A DNA stretch of 64,000 nucleotides from Prevotella melaninogenica ATCC 25845 (GCF_000144405.1 NC_014370.1:1245501-1309500); one strand, 5' to 3'. Shown: positions 17,472 to 26,962, counted from the stretch's first letter. Numbers and translations: made by a program. The notes: generated by a model not told the origin, from the sequence alone.

Positions 17472-17794
17472 AACAAAATTCCCTCTGATTCAACATTGTT
17501 ATGAAAAGGAGAGTGAATTCGATTAGCCCACTCCTGCAAGGTATAGATGATAGGATGTATCATTGCATTAATTTTCCATCCAAGTTCCCAGAAAGGATAG
17601 GTGAACTTATCATGATCAGATTCTTCTATTCTATCCTTATCAAGAAGAATGAGAATATCCCAGTCTGACAGTTCACTTGCATCACCACGTGCCTGAGAGC
17701 CGAAAAGAATTATCTTTCCGTTTTCAGGTTTTAACTCCATCGCAATGCTGCTAATAGCCTTCAACACATCATTATGTCTTACTTCTTTCATCAT
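17465..17794 (-). CDS. MNT-type nucleotidyltransferase, antitoxin half of HEPN/MNT module
   Basis: A 109-residue minimal nucleotidyltransferase of the DNA pol beta fold. The motif GSQARGDASELSDWD fits GS-x10-DxD exactly, which supplies the metal-binding aspartates. Known MntA antitoxins use this site to transfer AMP to a tyrosine or nearby residue of the HEPN toxin. It is the first gene of the pair, behind a -7 box at 17811-17819, and overlaps the HEPN gene by 7 bp. The start could be either of two adjacent ATG codons. Confidence 0.85.
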   Translation of the reverse strand: MMKEVRHNDVLKAISSIAMELKPENGKIILFGSQARGDASELSDWDILILLDKDRIEESDHDKFTYPFWELGWKINAMIHPIIYTLQEWANRIHSPFHNNVESEGILLC

Positions 17795-17810
17795 CTGTTC
17801 GCAAATTTAA

Positions 17811-17819
17811 GCATGATTT
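17811..17819 (-). promoter_or_regulatory. -7 box for MNT/HEPN operon
   Basis: Minus strand TAAATTTGC, 16 bp before the ATG. Confidence 0.7.
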
Positions 17820-17885
17820 ATCAGTTTCGCAAGTTTTTTGTTTAATTTTATACTTGCTCACATATATGATAATAGAAATAAATTG

Positions 17886-17894
17886 TATATTTGC
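17886..17894 (+). promoter_or_regulatory. -7 box for DUF6624 lipoprotein
   Basis: TATATTTGC. It overlaps an in-frame TTG at 17891, which therefore cannot be the start; the ATG at 17915 is chosen. Confidence 0.7.
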
Positions 17895-17914
17895 AAAAAA
17901 TAACACATTACCCC

Positions 17915-19246
17915 ATGAATAAAATTATCTTAACTATTATCCTTTCATCTTTACTATTCGCATGTAGCTCTGTTAAACTTACAGAAGAACAACGTATGCT
18001 GAATGGAATAAGGCGAGATGTCCCTTTTCAATTAGACTCTCTTAAACCCACCAATAGTAACAGCTGGAGCTTCACCAACAATGGTATTATTACAGCAGAG
18101 CCTGACTATGAAATAAGGGATGACGGTGCATTATTTGTTTATCGTACTTTCTTTAATGGACCGAAACAAGCACAGCAGCCCAATATTGTATGGCGTAATC
18201 TCTTCATAATAAGAAAGAAGCACCGAGTAATATGTGTGGATAGGATATTGATAGATGGTAAGACGAAAGGTATAGTTTATATTCTTCAGAGCAAGAACAA
18301 GTCCTATCCTTCTTATGGACATTATCAATGGGATGTCACACGATTGGAACATTTAGAGTTAGTTGGCTCTATTTTAGAAGATATGAAGAACTCAACTCTA
18401 AAACGATTCAACCTTTCTAACAGCACTCCTAAATTAATGTCTTCAGATATCAAGACACCTTCCTCACAGGATGATTATTGGCGTCTTATCTTCCATGCCG
18501 ACTCTCTTTATGAGCAAGGGCGTTATGATGATGCCATCCGTGTATATACTGAAGCATTCGCAGATGATCGTTACATCTTTCCTTCCAAGTTATCAAGTGT
18601 TGCTTATAAATTACGTATGGTTGATAAAGAAGAGGCTGCTTATAAGTTTGATAAGCACCGTATAAGAATGGAAAAGGATTACTATCAGATGCCAGACTCT
18701 GCTACTGTGCCTTCTTATGAAGATGAGTTTGATAAGCGAGCAGATATCTATAACTATGATTTATCACTGAAGAACCATTTAGAAGAGATGCTTGAACGTG
18801 ACCAAGCTTATAGGACACAATGGATATTGAGCCGACAGTTGCACCATGAGGAGACACAATATGATATAGCGTTAAGGCTTCGTGCTGATAGTATTGACTC
18901 TCTCAACCAAGTCGAGATAAGGCAAATATTGAAAGAACACGGCTTCCCTAAAAAGACAGAAGTAGGCACTTCTGCTTGTGAGGCAGCATGGATAATCATT
19001 CAGCATGCACCCTTGGACGTACAGAAAGAATATCTACCTATGTTGGAGAGAGCTGCGACAGAAGGGAACATTCAAGCTGCTTTAGTTGCTGCTCTACATG
19101 ACAGGATTGATGTAAGAGAGGGGCGACCTCAGAAATACGGAACACAGAGAAATCACAATGGAATCTGCCCTTTACTTAATAAGAAAATGGTCAATCAATG
19201 GCGGAAGGAGGTTGGTCTTCCACCATTGGATGAATATTCAAAGTGA
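17915..19246 (+). CDS. lipoprotein with TPR-like segment and DUF6624-like C-terminus
   Basis: 443 residues. The signal peptide and lipobox (LLFACSS) put the acylated Cys near 17. Residues of about 185-235 look like a TPR hairpin (ADSLYEQGRYDDAIRVYTEAF). The C-terminal 130 residues match the DUF6624 pattern: AWIIIQHAPLDVQKEYLP, AALHDRIDVREGRPQKYGTQ, and VNQWRKEVGLPPLDEY. DUF6624 proteins are mostly Bacteroidetes lipoproteins of unknown function. It stands alone behind its own promoter and is convergent with mfd. Confidence 0.75.
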   Translation: MNKIILTIILSSLLFACSSVKLTEEQRMLNGIRRDVPFQLDSLKPTNSNSWSFTNNGIITAEPDYEIRDDGALFVYRTFFNGPKQAQQPNIVWRNLFIIRKKHRVICVDRILIDGKTKGIVYILQSKNKSYPSYGHYQWDVTRLEHLELVGSILEDMKNSTLKRFNLSNSTPKLMSSDIKTPSSQDDYWRLIFHADSLYEQGRYDDAIRVYTEAFADDRYIFPSKLSSVAYKLRMVDKEEAAYKFDKHRIRMEKDYYQMPDSATVPSYEDEFDKRADIYNYDLSLKNHLEEMLERDQAYRTQWILSRQLHHEETQYDIALRLRADSIDSLNQVEIRQILKEHGFPKKTEVGTSACEAAWIIIQHAPLDVQKEYLPMLERAATEGNIQAALVAALHDRIDVREGRPQKYGTQRNHNGICPLLNKKMVNQWRKEVGLPPLDEYSK

Positions 19247-19265
19247 ACTTAGGGTATCCATTTCA

Positions 19266-22200
19266 TCAAGACATTTTGTTCCCTTGTTCTATTGCTCTTA
19301 AAACTTTAACTCCTTCTCCTACCGTCTTCACATCACTGACTACCATAGAACGTTTGCCATTTCGTTCCTTCAGATTGCAACGACGAGGATGATAACCGAT
19401 GTAATTGAGAACCTTATCAAAGGCAGCACTCTGATAGTAGACACTATTAGGATTAGAAACAAATTGCATCTGCATACGTCCTTGCTTAAGGATAATCTTC
19501 TCACAACCCAATCGCTTACCCACACGACGAAGTGCAACGACCTGCATCAGTTCCTCACCTTGACGTGGAACAGGACCGAAACGGTCTTGGAGTCGCTTAC
19601 GATAGGCATCGAGGTCTTCGTCTTTTTCTATATTATCCAGTTCACGATACAGCAGCATACGCTCTGAACTACCCGGCACGTAGTTATCAGGGAAGTACAT
19701 TTCAAGGTCGCTCTCTACGGCACAATCATCAATAAAGTCATCACCCGTAATCTGCTTTCCTTCGTCCATCTCCTCTTCATACAAATCTTGGAACTCATCA
19801 TTTTTCAGCTCCATCACCGCCTGATTGAGGATTTTCTGATAGGTCTCGTATCCCAAATCCTCCATAAATCCACTCTGCTCAGAGCCTAAGAGGTTACCAG
19901 CACCACGGATATCAAGGTCCTGCATCGCAAGATTAAATCCACTACCGAGGTCGGAGAAGGTCTCCAAAGCCTCCAGCCGACGACGCGCCTCTGGGTTTAA
20001 TGCAGCCAAAGGAGGAGCAAGTAGATAACAGAAAGCCTTTTTATTAGAACGTCCCACACGACCACGCATCTGGTGCAGGTCGGAGAGTCCGAAACGATGA
20101 GCATCGTTAATGATAATAGTATTGGCGTTGGAAATATCAATACCATTCTCAACAATCGTTGTTGAAAGCAGTACGTCATAGTCATAGTTCATAAAGCCCA
20201 TCACTATCTCCTCCAATTCTTCAGGTTTCATCTGTCCATGTCCGATAGCGATACGGCAGTTTGGCACATACTTTTTAATAAGATTTGCTATCTCTGGAAG
20301 ATTGCTGATGCGGTCATTTACAAAGTAAACCTGTCCATTACGGCTCATCTCAAAGTTGATTGCATCTGCTATCACTTCATGTGAAAAAGAAGCTATTTCG
20401 GTCTGAATAGGATAACGATTGGGTGGCGGTGTACGCATAATACTCATATCACGTGCACCCATCAGTGAAAACTGTAGCGTACGTGGGATAGGCGTTGCCG
20501 ACATCGTAAGGGTGTCAACATTTGTTTTTAATTGGCGAAGTTTCTCCTTTGTCGACACACCGAACTTCTGCTCTTCGTCAATGATAAGTAGTCCGAGGTC
20601 ATGCCACTTCACCGACTTCCCTATCAACTTATGCGTACCAACAAGAATATCTATCTTTCCCTCTGCCAAATCCTCCAACACCTGTTTTGTTTGTTTAGCA
20701 CTGCGAGCACGTGAGAGGTAGTCGACACGCACAGGCATATCCTTCAATCGCTTCTTGAAAGTTTGGTAATGCTGGAAAGCTAACACGGTTGTAGGTACTA
20801 ATACAGCCACCTGCTTATTATCCACAGCAGCCTTGAAAGCTGCACGGATAGCCACCTCTGTCTTACCAAATCCCACGTCACCACAAACCAGACGGTCCAT
20901 CGGACGTGCGCTTTCCATATCTTGTTTGAGTTCTTGTGTAGCCTTCAACTGGTCGGGCGTATCCTCATAAAGGAATGAAGCCTCCAATTCATGCTGCATA
21001 AACGAGTCTGGAGAAAAGGCAAATCCTTTTTCACGACGTCGCTTAGCATAGAGTTTTATGAGATCGCGTGCAATATCCTTGATACGCTTCTTCGCCTTTT
21101 CTTTCAGTCGATCCCAAGCACCTGAACCAAGAACAGACAATCGTGGTGGTTCACCACTATCACCACGACGATACTTACTAATCTTATAGAGCGAGTGAAT
21201 AGATACGTCTACAATGTCATTATGCTGATAAACCAGACGTATCATCTCTTGATAAGAGTCGCCAGCAGGCACACGAACCAGACCAGCAAACTTACCTATT
21301 CCAAAGTCAACATGCACTAAGAAGTCACCAGGTTCCATTTCTTGCAGCTCTTTCATCGTCAAAGCCATCTTACCTTGACGTGCCTTGTCTGACTTGAGAT
21401 TGTACTTATGGAAACGGTCAAAAATCTGATGATCGGTAAAGAAACATACCTTCAGCGTACTATCAACAAAACCTTCATGCAACGTTCGGTTGACAGGTGT
21501 AAAAGGTAAAGCTCCCACCGTCGCATCCTGCCCCTCCCCAGACAGTTCAGCTACAGACAGATTCTCAGAGTCAGGTGAGACATTTGTATCTGACAATGAA
21601 TCGAAGATATCTCTCAAACGTACAGTCTGCTTCTCGCTATCTGCAAAGATATAAAGTTTATAACCTTTTATAAGATAGTCACGAAGGGTCTTAGACAGCA
21701 AGTCAAAGTTCTTGTGGAAGAGTGGTTGTGGCGAGGTACTGAAGTTAATAGTAGCCCGTGAACCATCCTTCTTCTTTGCAAGGTCTGAAGAGGAATAATT
21801 GATACCAAACTCTATACGACGGAAGTCAAGCGCATCATTCATCCAACGTGAGGCTGGCACCAGTTGCCCTTCCTTACGGAAAGCCACTTCCAATTCACGC
21901 TGTTCTAATTCCGTCTTACCCTCTAACTTCTCTGTCAGAGCCTGATTAGTAAAGCCTTCTTGATAGATATTATCAATCGCATCACGCACATAGAGGAAGT
22001 CCTTAAATGCCAACACGGCATCTTCTGGCAAGAACTGAAGGAAAGGCACCTTCTCTTCTGACATCGTTGTCAGCTCTGGAACAATCTCAACACGTGTCAG
22101 CTTCTCTGTAGACAACTGCGTCTCCACTTCAAAGTTGCGAATGGTTTCAATGTCATCGCCGAAGAAGTCGATACGGAAAGGGAGTTCGTTTGAGAAGGAA

Positions 22201-22802
22201 TAGACATCAATAATACTACCACGCACAGCAAACTGACCTGGCTCATAAACATAATCAGTCTCTGTAAAACCAAAAGAACGTAAGGTTTTCTCTACCTCCA
22301 CAATATCAATATGCTGGTCCACAGTCAATGTCAAACGACGTTCATCCAACTGTTTTTTTGATACAACAAGTTCTGATAGGGCTGATGGCTCAGTGACAAT
22401 ATAAAGCGGTAGAGCGTTGTCAGCATCCGAGGCAAGGGCTGAAAGACGTGTCAGCACCTCTGTACGCAGGATTTCATTACCCGCATCACGCTGTCCATAT
22501 TTCACTGCACGACGATAAGACGATGGAAAAAACAGCACCTCTGCCACCTTCCCTTCACCATCTGCAGGCATAGCAATTGTCTTGAGGTCATTGTAGAAAT
22601 AACCCGCCTCATCATTGTCATTCAACACGAAAACAGTCGTAGTCTTCCATCGTTCAGCTATTGATGCAAAGAACATCGGAGCAGCTGAAGCCACGAGTCC
22701 TTGCAGAAAAACAGTTCTTATCGACTTATCTTTCTGTATCTTTTGTATCGCTCCTGCCTGTGGCAGCATAGCATATAATTTCTGTATGTCTTGTATCTTC
22801 AT
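19266..22802 (-). CDS. mfd: transcription-repair coupling factor
   Basis: An 1178-residue SF2 translocase that removes stalled RNA polymerase and recruits UvrA. Domains in order: a UvrB-homologous N-terminal module (about 1-330), an RNA-polymerase interaction domain (GDFLVHVDFGIGKFAGL, about 500), RecG-like translocase lobes with Walker A GDVGFGKTE, DEEQKFG, TMSATPIPRTLQ, and motif VI QMRGRVGRS, and a TRCF C-terminal domain. Full length for the family. The 5' end is separated from the tmRNA by about 210 bp, divergently. Confidence 0.96.
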   Translation of the reverse strand: MKIQDIQKLYAMLPQAGAIQKIQKDKSIRTVFLQGLVASAAPMFFASIAERWKTTTVFVLNDNDEAGYFYNDLKTIAMPADGEGKVAEVLFFPSSYRRAVKYGQRDAGNEILRTEVLTRLSALASDADNALPLYIVTEPSALSELVVSKKQLDERRLTLTVDQHIDIVEVEKTLRSFGFTETDYVYEPGQFAVRGSIIDVYSFSNELPFRIDFFGDDIETIRNFEVETQLSTEKLTRVEIVPELTTMSEEKVPFLQFLPEDAVLAFKDFLYVRDAIDNIYQEGFTNQALTEKLEGKTELEQRELEVAFRKEGQLVPASRWMNDALDFRRIEFGINYSSSDLAKKKDGSRATINFSTSPQPLFHKNFDLLSKTLRDYLIKGYKLYIFADSEKQTVRLRDIFDSLSDTNVSPDSENLSVAELSGEGQDATVGALPFTPVNRTLHEGFVDSTLKVCFFTDHQIFDRFHKYNLKSDKARQGKMALTMKELQEMEPGDFLVHVDFGIGKFAGLVRVPAGDSYQEMIRLVYQHNDIVDVSIHSLYKISKYRRGDSGEPPRLSVLGSGAWDRLKEKAKKRIKDIARDLIKLYAKRRREKGFAFSPDSFMQHELEASFLYEDTPDQLKATQELKQDMESARPMDRLVCGDVGFGKTEVAIRAAFKAAVDNKQVAVLVPTTVLAFQHYQTFKKRLKDMPVRVDYLSRARSAKQTKQVLEDLAEGKIDILVGTHKLIGKSVKWHDLGLLIIDEEQKFGVSTKEKLRQLKTNVDTLTMSATPIPRTLQFSLMGARDMSIMRTPPPNRYPIQTEIASFSHEVIADAINFEMSRNGQVYFVNDRISNLPEIANLIKKYVPNCRIAIGHGQMKPEELEEIVMGFMNYDYDVLLSTTIVENGIDISNANTIIINDAHRFGLSDLHQMRGRVGRSNKKAFCYLLAPPLAALNPEARRRLEALETFSDLGSGFNLAMQDLDIRGAGNLLGSEQSGFMEDLGYETYQKILNQAVMELKNDEFQDLYEEEMDEGKQITGDDFIDDCAVESDLEMYFPDNYVPGSSERMLLYRELDNIEKDEDLDAYRKRLQDRFGPVPRQGEELMQVVALRRVGKRLGCEKIILKQGRMQMQFVSNPNSVYYQSAAFDKVLNYIGYHPRRCNLKERNGKRSMVVSDVKTVGEGVKVLRAIEQGNKMS

Positions 22803-22820
22803 CGCAAATGCGTTGTACTT

Positions 22821-22829
22821 GCAAAGTTA
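22821..22829 (-). promoter_or_regulatory. -7 box for mfd
   Basis: Minus strand TAACTTTGC, 18 bp before the mfd ATG. Confidence 0.7.
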
Positions 22830-22912
22830 CAACAAATTTCAGACAGAGGGCAATTATCTATGAAATTAAGCAGAAAAGTACTTAAAGATTTGGTAGTTTC
22901 GTGAACTCTCCT

Positions 22913-22921
22913 TATATTTGC
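22913..22921 (+). promoter_or_regulatory. -7 box for tmRNA
   Basis: TATATTTGC, about 90 bp before the mature tmRNA 5' end. It implies a precursor with a 5' leader of about 80 nt removed by RNase P. Confidence 0.6.
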
Positions 22922-23011
22922 AGTCTGATTCAGTGGAAACAGAAGAGGATAAACATAGGGATAAAGGCGAATAACATCGACTAAAACCCATAAAAGTCCT
23001 CATTGTACTAT

Positions 23012-23409
23012 GGGCTTGTTTGGATTTGACGGCAAGACGAGATGGTACGTAAGCACGCGGAGCATCGTTGACTGGCTCCTAAATCTCAGTTATCGAAAAA
23101 TTAATTGGCGAAAACAATTACGCTCTCGCTGCCTAACCGAAGTACAGTAGGTTACTGGCTTTATCCGACTATTAGATAGTTGGACGAGACATCGCTCCGA
23201 GGATGTTGTTCCGAATCCAGAGAGTAAGCGATGCAGGTTCAATCGGAAATAGTCAGTGTATGCCTCGCTGCACTGATGAAAATTTAGAGGATAAGATGTC
23301 GGTTGGTGGTCCAGGTCTTGCCGACATACGAAAATCGAAGGCTGGAATAAACGTGTAGAAAGCGTATGGTTTCCTTGTGCGGACGTGGGTTCGACTCCCA
23401 CCAGGTCCA
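23012..23409 (+). ncRNA. ssrA: tmRNA
   Basis: Transfer-messenger RNA that rescues stalled ribosomes. The tRNA-like ends close: GGGCTTG at 23012 pairs with CAGGTCC (23402-23408), with discriminator A at 23409. The CCA is not encoded. The T-arm reads GTGGG-TTCGACT-CCCAC. The tag frame starts at GGC 23107 and encodes GENNYALAA, ending in TAA at 23134-23136, the tag type found in Bacteroidetes. The 3' half of the body contains the pseudoknot region. The RNA is 398 nt. It is followed by a strong terminator. Confidence 0.95.
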
Positions 23410-23443
23410 CTTTTTAATCCTAAAAGGGATTCTCTAAAAATTA

Positions 23444-23484
23444 AAAGGCAGTATCAAATTAAGCTTTGATGCTGCCTTTTTTAT
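23444..23484 (+). terminator. terminator of tmRNA
   Basis: Stem GGCAG-T-ATCAAA / TTTGAT-G-CTGCC with a 6-nt loop, then TTTTTTA. Confidence 0.9.
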
Positions 23485-23592
23485 TTATCATCATTGAACT
23501 AATCTGTGAATCTTCCAAGAAGTGAAATAATCTAACCTACTAAAACAAAGAGAAGTTATTACTTCTATTACCACAATAAGTTTAATTTCGTT

Positions 23593-23676
23593 TTGCTGTC
23601 ACTTTTAACATTTCTCATAACAGCATTGTTTATCAACACATTAACCTGTCAATTTGAATGACAAGAATGACAGGAA
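23593..23676 (+). repeat. MITE-like element copy 2 (84 bp)
   Basis: Starts TTGCTGTCACTTTTAACA and ends with TGACAGGAA, an imperfect inverted end (one mismatch). Same orientation as the copy at 54853. Confidence 0.7.
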
Positions 23677-23761
23677 AATTTGTTTTCAAGTAATGTCTCC
23701 TTCGAGACAGTGCCCACGTCTAATCCATTTCCACCCTATAATAGACTCTACAAGATAAGGG

Positions 23762-24892
23762 TTATTTATGTGGCAATAATGCTTTCAGATGCTCAAGATG
23801 CTTCACCATTTTTTGTTTCGTTTGCTCATCACGTTCTACCCGACATGCCGCTTCTAAGTCTGATAAGAAGGGAAGATAGTCAGTCTCAGCAATAAAGCGA
23901 GCCGCACGTTCTCTTACCGCAGGACTATTGTCAAAGAGTAAGCCTTGCACCCAACGCTTAGCATCCCATGACCGACATGCCTGTAACCAGTCGAGTGCAG
24001 CTATCTTCTCCTTAGGCGAACCGTATAAGAATGTTCTATAATATCCACGTTCCTTTCTCAAATCATCTTTCGTCATGAGAATCTCACGATTGTATAAATC
24101 GGGATTAACGACTCGCTTCGAATATGCTACGACTGGCATGCGTAAGGTCCAACGCACCATGCGTGGTATCATCCACATCATTCCTGGTGTTGCCTCTGGG
24201 TGCGAGATACTACTAAAGACACGCCCTTTCCCATATTCATTGGCAATAAAGAAAGGACGATTATTCGTCATGTTAGCTGGAGCATTACCCTCTTCATGCA
24301 CATCGGTTTCCATTATCGCCATAGTCGTGTAAGGAAGTGGAATATTGTCACTCTTTACAAGGACAGGACCTTCGTAATACATGACGTATGACTTATCACG
24401 CTTAGCAAGCTCAGGGAATAGTTTTTTACCTTCTGCCGTGAGGGAGAAGGCTGATATTCCATGTCCACGATTATCATGCTCAATATCAATTGCCTTTCCA
24501 CCATTAATGTGCATACAAGCATATCCTGGTGTGTCTGTAAAGAGATAGGCACCAGCACAGATACCCACAGCACCTTTTCCTGAACGAATAAAGTTTCTTA
24601 TTCGTTCCATGTTTTCCTCTCCAAGATTCATATACTGCGTCGCTCCCTCACCACCTGGGATAATGATAGCATCCAAATCCTTCAAAACGCCATTCGCAAT
24701 ATCACCCGTAGTGATAGTTCGGACCGTCATATCAGGATCCAATTGTATGGATGCAATCGTCTCCCAAATACACGTTTGTGCACCGCCATTACCTTGGAAA
24801 ACACCCACACGTACCTTGTTCCCTACTCCCATACTCCATGCACTCAGTCCTACCAAGCACATGGCAATGATGAAAAACGTTTTTCGTAGCAT
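23762..24892 (-). CDS. secreted BPL_N/class I GATase-like protein with HEAT-like C-terminus
   Basis: 376 residues. The signal peptide covers about 1-21 (ends SAWSMG). Residues 25-250 form a class I glutamine-amidotransferase-like fold of the kind named BPL_N (biotin-protein ligase N-terminal domain), with DAIIIPGGEGATQYMN and a nucleophile elbow GICAGAYL. A histidine (SHPEATPG) lies where the catalytic His is expected. The last 110 residues are helical and resemble HEAT repeats (IAALDWLQACRSW, VRERAARFIAETDY). Its export separates it from true biotin ligases, and its substrate is unknown. It is divergent from the phosphatase gene. Confidence 0.75.
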   Translation of the reverse strand: MLRKTFFIIAMCLVGLSAWSMGVGNKVRVGVFQGNGGAQTCIWETIASIQLDPDMTVRTITTGDIANGVLKDLDAIIIPGGEGATQYMNLGEENMERIRNFIRSGKGAVGICAGAYLFTDTPGYACMHINGGKAIDIEHDNRGHGISAFSLTAEGKKLFPELAKRDKSYVMYYEGPVLVKSDNIPLPYTTMAIMETDVHEEGNAPANMTNNRPFFIANEYGKGRVFSSISHPEATPGMMWMIPRMVRWTLRMPVVAYSKRVVNPDLYNREILMTKDDLRKERGYYRTFLYGSPKEKIAALDWLQACRSWDAKRWVQGLLFDNSPAVRERAARFIAETDYLPFLSDLEAACRVERDEQTKQKMVKHLEHLKALLPHK

Positions 24893-24960
24893 AATTGTTT
24901 ATGTTAGTTTGTAATTCTTTTATAGTCAAGTTTGCGCATAGTCAACCTACTATGAACGAA

Positions 24961-24969
24961 ACAAAGATA
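24961..24969 (-). promoter_or_regulatory. -7 box for BPL_N-like gene
   Basis: Minus strand TATCTTTGT, 68 bp before the ATG. Confidence 0.6.
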
Positions 24970-25102
24970 GTATTTATCTTTGATATTTACATGTAAACAA
25001 AAGTGTTTTAAGTATTTTTAGACTATCGTTTAGTACCTTATCCCACACACTTATAGGTTCAGACAGACCTATCCTACCCTTCCCTACCAAAGTATAGATG
25101 CC

Positions 25103-25168
25103 CAACACCATTGGTGCTAATGCTCAGCACATATAGTGCGGAGGGTGAGCACCATTAGTGCGGAGGGC
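25103..25168 (+). repeat. 22-bp-period tandem repeat, locus 2
   Basis: Units at 25103-25124, 25125-25146 and 25147-25168, each with CAC-N5/6-GTGC and a purine-rich GGAGGG-like tail. Same orientation as the other loci. Confidence 0.8.
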
Positions 25169-25274
25169 ATAAACGACACTAACAATACCATAAGAATGGG
25201 ATAAAGCAGTATAGACATTTACATGGAATGAGCCTTTAACTTACACTCTATTACGTATGTTTATAGAAAATGAT

Positions 25275-25283
25275 TACCTTTGC
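25275..25283 (+). promoter_or_regulatory. -7 box for histidine phosphatase
   Basis: TACCTTTGC, 28 bp before the ATG at 25312. Confidence 0.75.
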
Positions 25284-25311
25284 ACAGTAGTTTAGATCAA
25301 ATCACAACGAT

Positions 25312-26607
25312 ATGAAAAAACAACTTATCTTGCTTTGTGCGTTAGCCATCTCAGCATCGTTACACGTCACAGCACAATCATTCAGAAAGCAGATCAGTGA
25401 GCATCCTGAGCTTTCTGCCAACAATTACCTTGCTTACCCAGCACCTTCGGGTAGGCTAACGCCTGCTCCTTCAGGCTATCTTCCTGTATATCTATCGCAT
25501 TATGGGCGACATGGGTCACGCTATCTCATTCATGAGCAACAGTATCTCCGTCCTATAGAAACCCTACAGCAAGCTGATTCGGCTGGTGTGTTGACCAATG
25601 AAGGAAAGGACGTCTTGAAGAAATTACGCCTCATGTATACAGAATCTTATAAACGATGGGGAGAGCTGACACCATTAGGAGCACAGCAGCATCAGCAGAT
25701 TGCACGAAGAATGTATCGTCGTTTCCCATCTGTATTCCGTGATTCGGTATGGGTGGATGCCAAGTCGACGGATGTTATACGCTGTATTCTATCCATGGAG
25801 AACGAACTGCAGGAACTGATTCGACATAACCCTCGGTTGAGAATTAGGCATGATGCGAGCGCACATGACATGTATTTTATGAAGCAGCCAGACAAGAAAC
25901 TCTCTCATCAAAGGGATAGCAGTGCTGTAAAGAATACGATTGACGAGTGGGGCAAACGCAATATTGATACCAAACCATTGATGGCTCGTCTCTTTAAGGA
26001 TAAAGAATACGTGACAAAGAAGGTGGATGCAGGACAGCTTACCTTCGACCTTTTCAGTTTAGCAAGCATTGTTCAGAACTCAGAGATACGCCATTCGCTC
26101 TCGCTATACAACCTCTTTACAGCCGATGAGTTGTACCAACTATGGCAGAGGAGCAATGCTTGGTGGTACTTACGTTATGCCAGTGCACCACAAAGCGGAG
26201 GTAATCAACCTTTCTCACAGCGTAATCTCTTGCGCAAGATTATCACTGATGCTGATTCTTGTCTTGCCCTCCCTCATCCAGGTGCAACCCTTCGTTTCGG
26301 CCATGACACGATGGTTATGCCATTGACGTGCCTACTGAATCTTAATAACAATGACATCAAGGTTTCAGATATAGACAGTCTTACCCTGAAGGATTGGAGT
26401 TCTACACGCATTGTCCCTATGGCTGCTAACATCCAGTTTGTTTTCTATAAGAATCCGAAGAATCCAAAAGCTGATGTTCTCGTGAAGGTTTTACTCAACG
26501 AGGAGGAAGCTACGCTACCCCTTCCAAAGACCTCTACACCATATTACTATCGATGGAGCGACTTTAAGAAGTTCTATCTTTCAAAGCTAAATAGCTATCA
26601 TGAATAA
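25312..26607 (+). CDS. secreted histidine-type acid phosphatase (MINPP/phytase-like)
   Basis: 431 residues with a signal peptide (about 1-21, ending VTAQS). The catalytic RHGxR motif is in YGRHGSRYL (about 65), and the second catalytic block is the HD in RFGHDTMVMPL (about 330). This is the histidine acid phosphatase superfamily, branch 2, which includes multiple inositol-polyphosphate phosphatases and phytases. The export signal implies periplasmic or surface release of phosphate from organic phosphates. Substrate is not determined by sequence. It has its own promoter and two downstream hairpins. Confidence 0.82.
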   Translation: MKKQLILLCALAISASLHVTAQSFRKQISEHPELSANNYLAYPAPSGRLTPAPSGYLPVYLSHYGRHGSRYLIHEQQYLRPIETLQQADSAGVLTNEGKDVLKKLRLMYTESYKRWGELTPLGAQQHQQIARRMYRRFPSVFRDSVWVDAKSTDVIRCILSMENELQELIRHNPRLRIRHDASAHDMYFMKQPDKKLSHQRDSSAVKNTIDEWGKRNIDTKPLMARLFKDKEYVTKKVDAGQLTFDLFSLASIVQNSEIRHSLSLYNLFTADELYQLWQRSNAWWYLRYASAPQSGGNQPFSQRNLLRKIITDADSCLALPHPGATLRFGHDTMVMPLTCLLNLNNNDIKVSDIDSLTLKDWSSTRIVPMAANIQFVFYKNPKNPKADVLVKVLLNEEEATLPLPKTSTPYYYRWSDFKKFYLSKLNSYHE

Positions 26608-26650
26608 GGAGCTATGCCCCTAATTGTTATCATAGCTATATTCTCTTCCC

Positions 26651-26698
26651 CCTAACAAGACGCCCTCCTCGATGTGAGAAGGGCGTCTTGCCGTTAGG
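26651..26698 (+). terminator. hairpin after phosphatase gene
   Basis: CAAGACGCCCT pairs with AGGGCGTCTTG, flanked by CCTAAC / GTTAGG. A strong stem without a T run. Confidence 0.6.
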
Positions 26699-26730
26699 AG
26701 ATACAACTCCTATCATATAGTACAGAAAGC

Positions 26731-26771
26731 AGAAAAGGTTGAACTACCAATGGTTAGTCCAACCTTTTCTG
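26731..26771. terminator. second hairpin after phosphatase gene
   Basis: AGAAAAGGTTG pairs perfectly with CAACCTTTTCT. T-rich DNA follows on the plus strand (GTCTTATTTATT). Confidence 0.65.
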
Positions 26772-26816
26772 TCTTATTTATTATCATCGCAAACACTGAA
26801 ACAAAGCAAAATCATA

Positions 26817-26901
26817 TTTGCTGTCACTTCTGTCATGCGCTTACGACTTGTAATACACTATAATTTAGATTATTACGACAAATGTTAAATATGACAGCAA
26901 A
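26817..26901 (-). repeat. MITE-like element copy 3 (85 bp)
   Basis: Perfect 10-bp inverted ends TTTGCTGTCA / TGACAGCAAA. The inner CACTTCTGTCA matches copies 1 and 4. Reverse orientation. Confidence 0.78.
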
Positions 26902-26962
26902 CAAAAAAGAAACTAAAATAGGGGTATATAGTGTGTTTTGTTGCGCACTCAATATTGACAAA

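Larger units (their letters stand above)
23410..23761. other. 352-bp intergenic region after tmRNA
   Basis: It holds the tmRNA terminator and one MITE-like copy (23593-23676). Nothing recognisable is in the remaining sequence. Confidence 0.6.
24893..25311. other. 419-bp divergent intergenic region
   Basis: It contains back-to-back -7 boxes (24961-24969 minus, 25275-25283 plus) and the 22-bp-period repeat locus 2 between them. No ORF is supported. Confidence 0.6.
26608..26962. other. 355-bp intergenic region with two terminator hairpins and a MITE-like copy
   Basis: The region holds hairpins at 26651-26698 and 26731-26771 and a repeat at 26817-26901. The remaining bases show nothing further. 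Confidence 0.6.

Noticed and set aside
23090..23410. 106-residue reading frame on the minus strand
   Set aside because: It lies entirely within the tmRNA, whose acceptor stem, T-arm and tag codons are clear.
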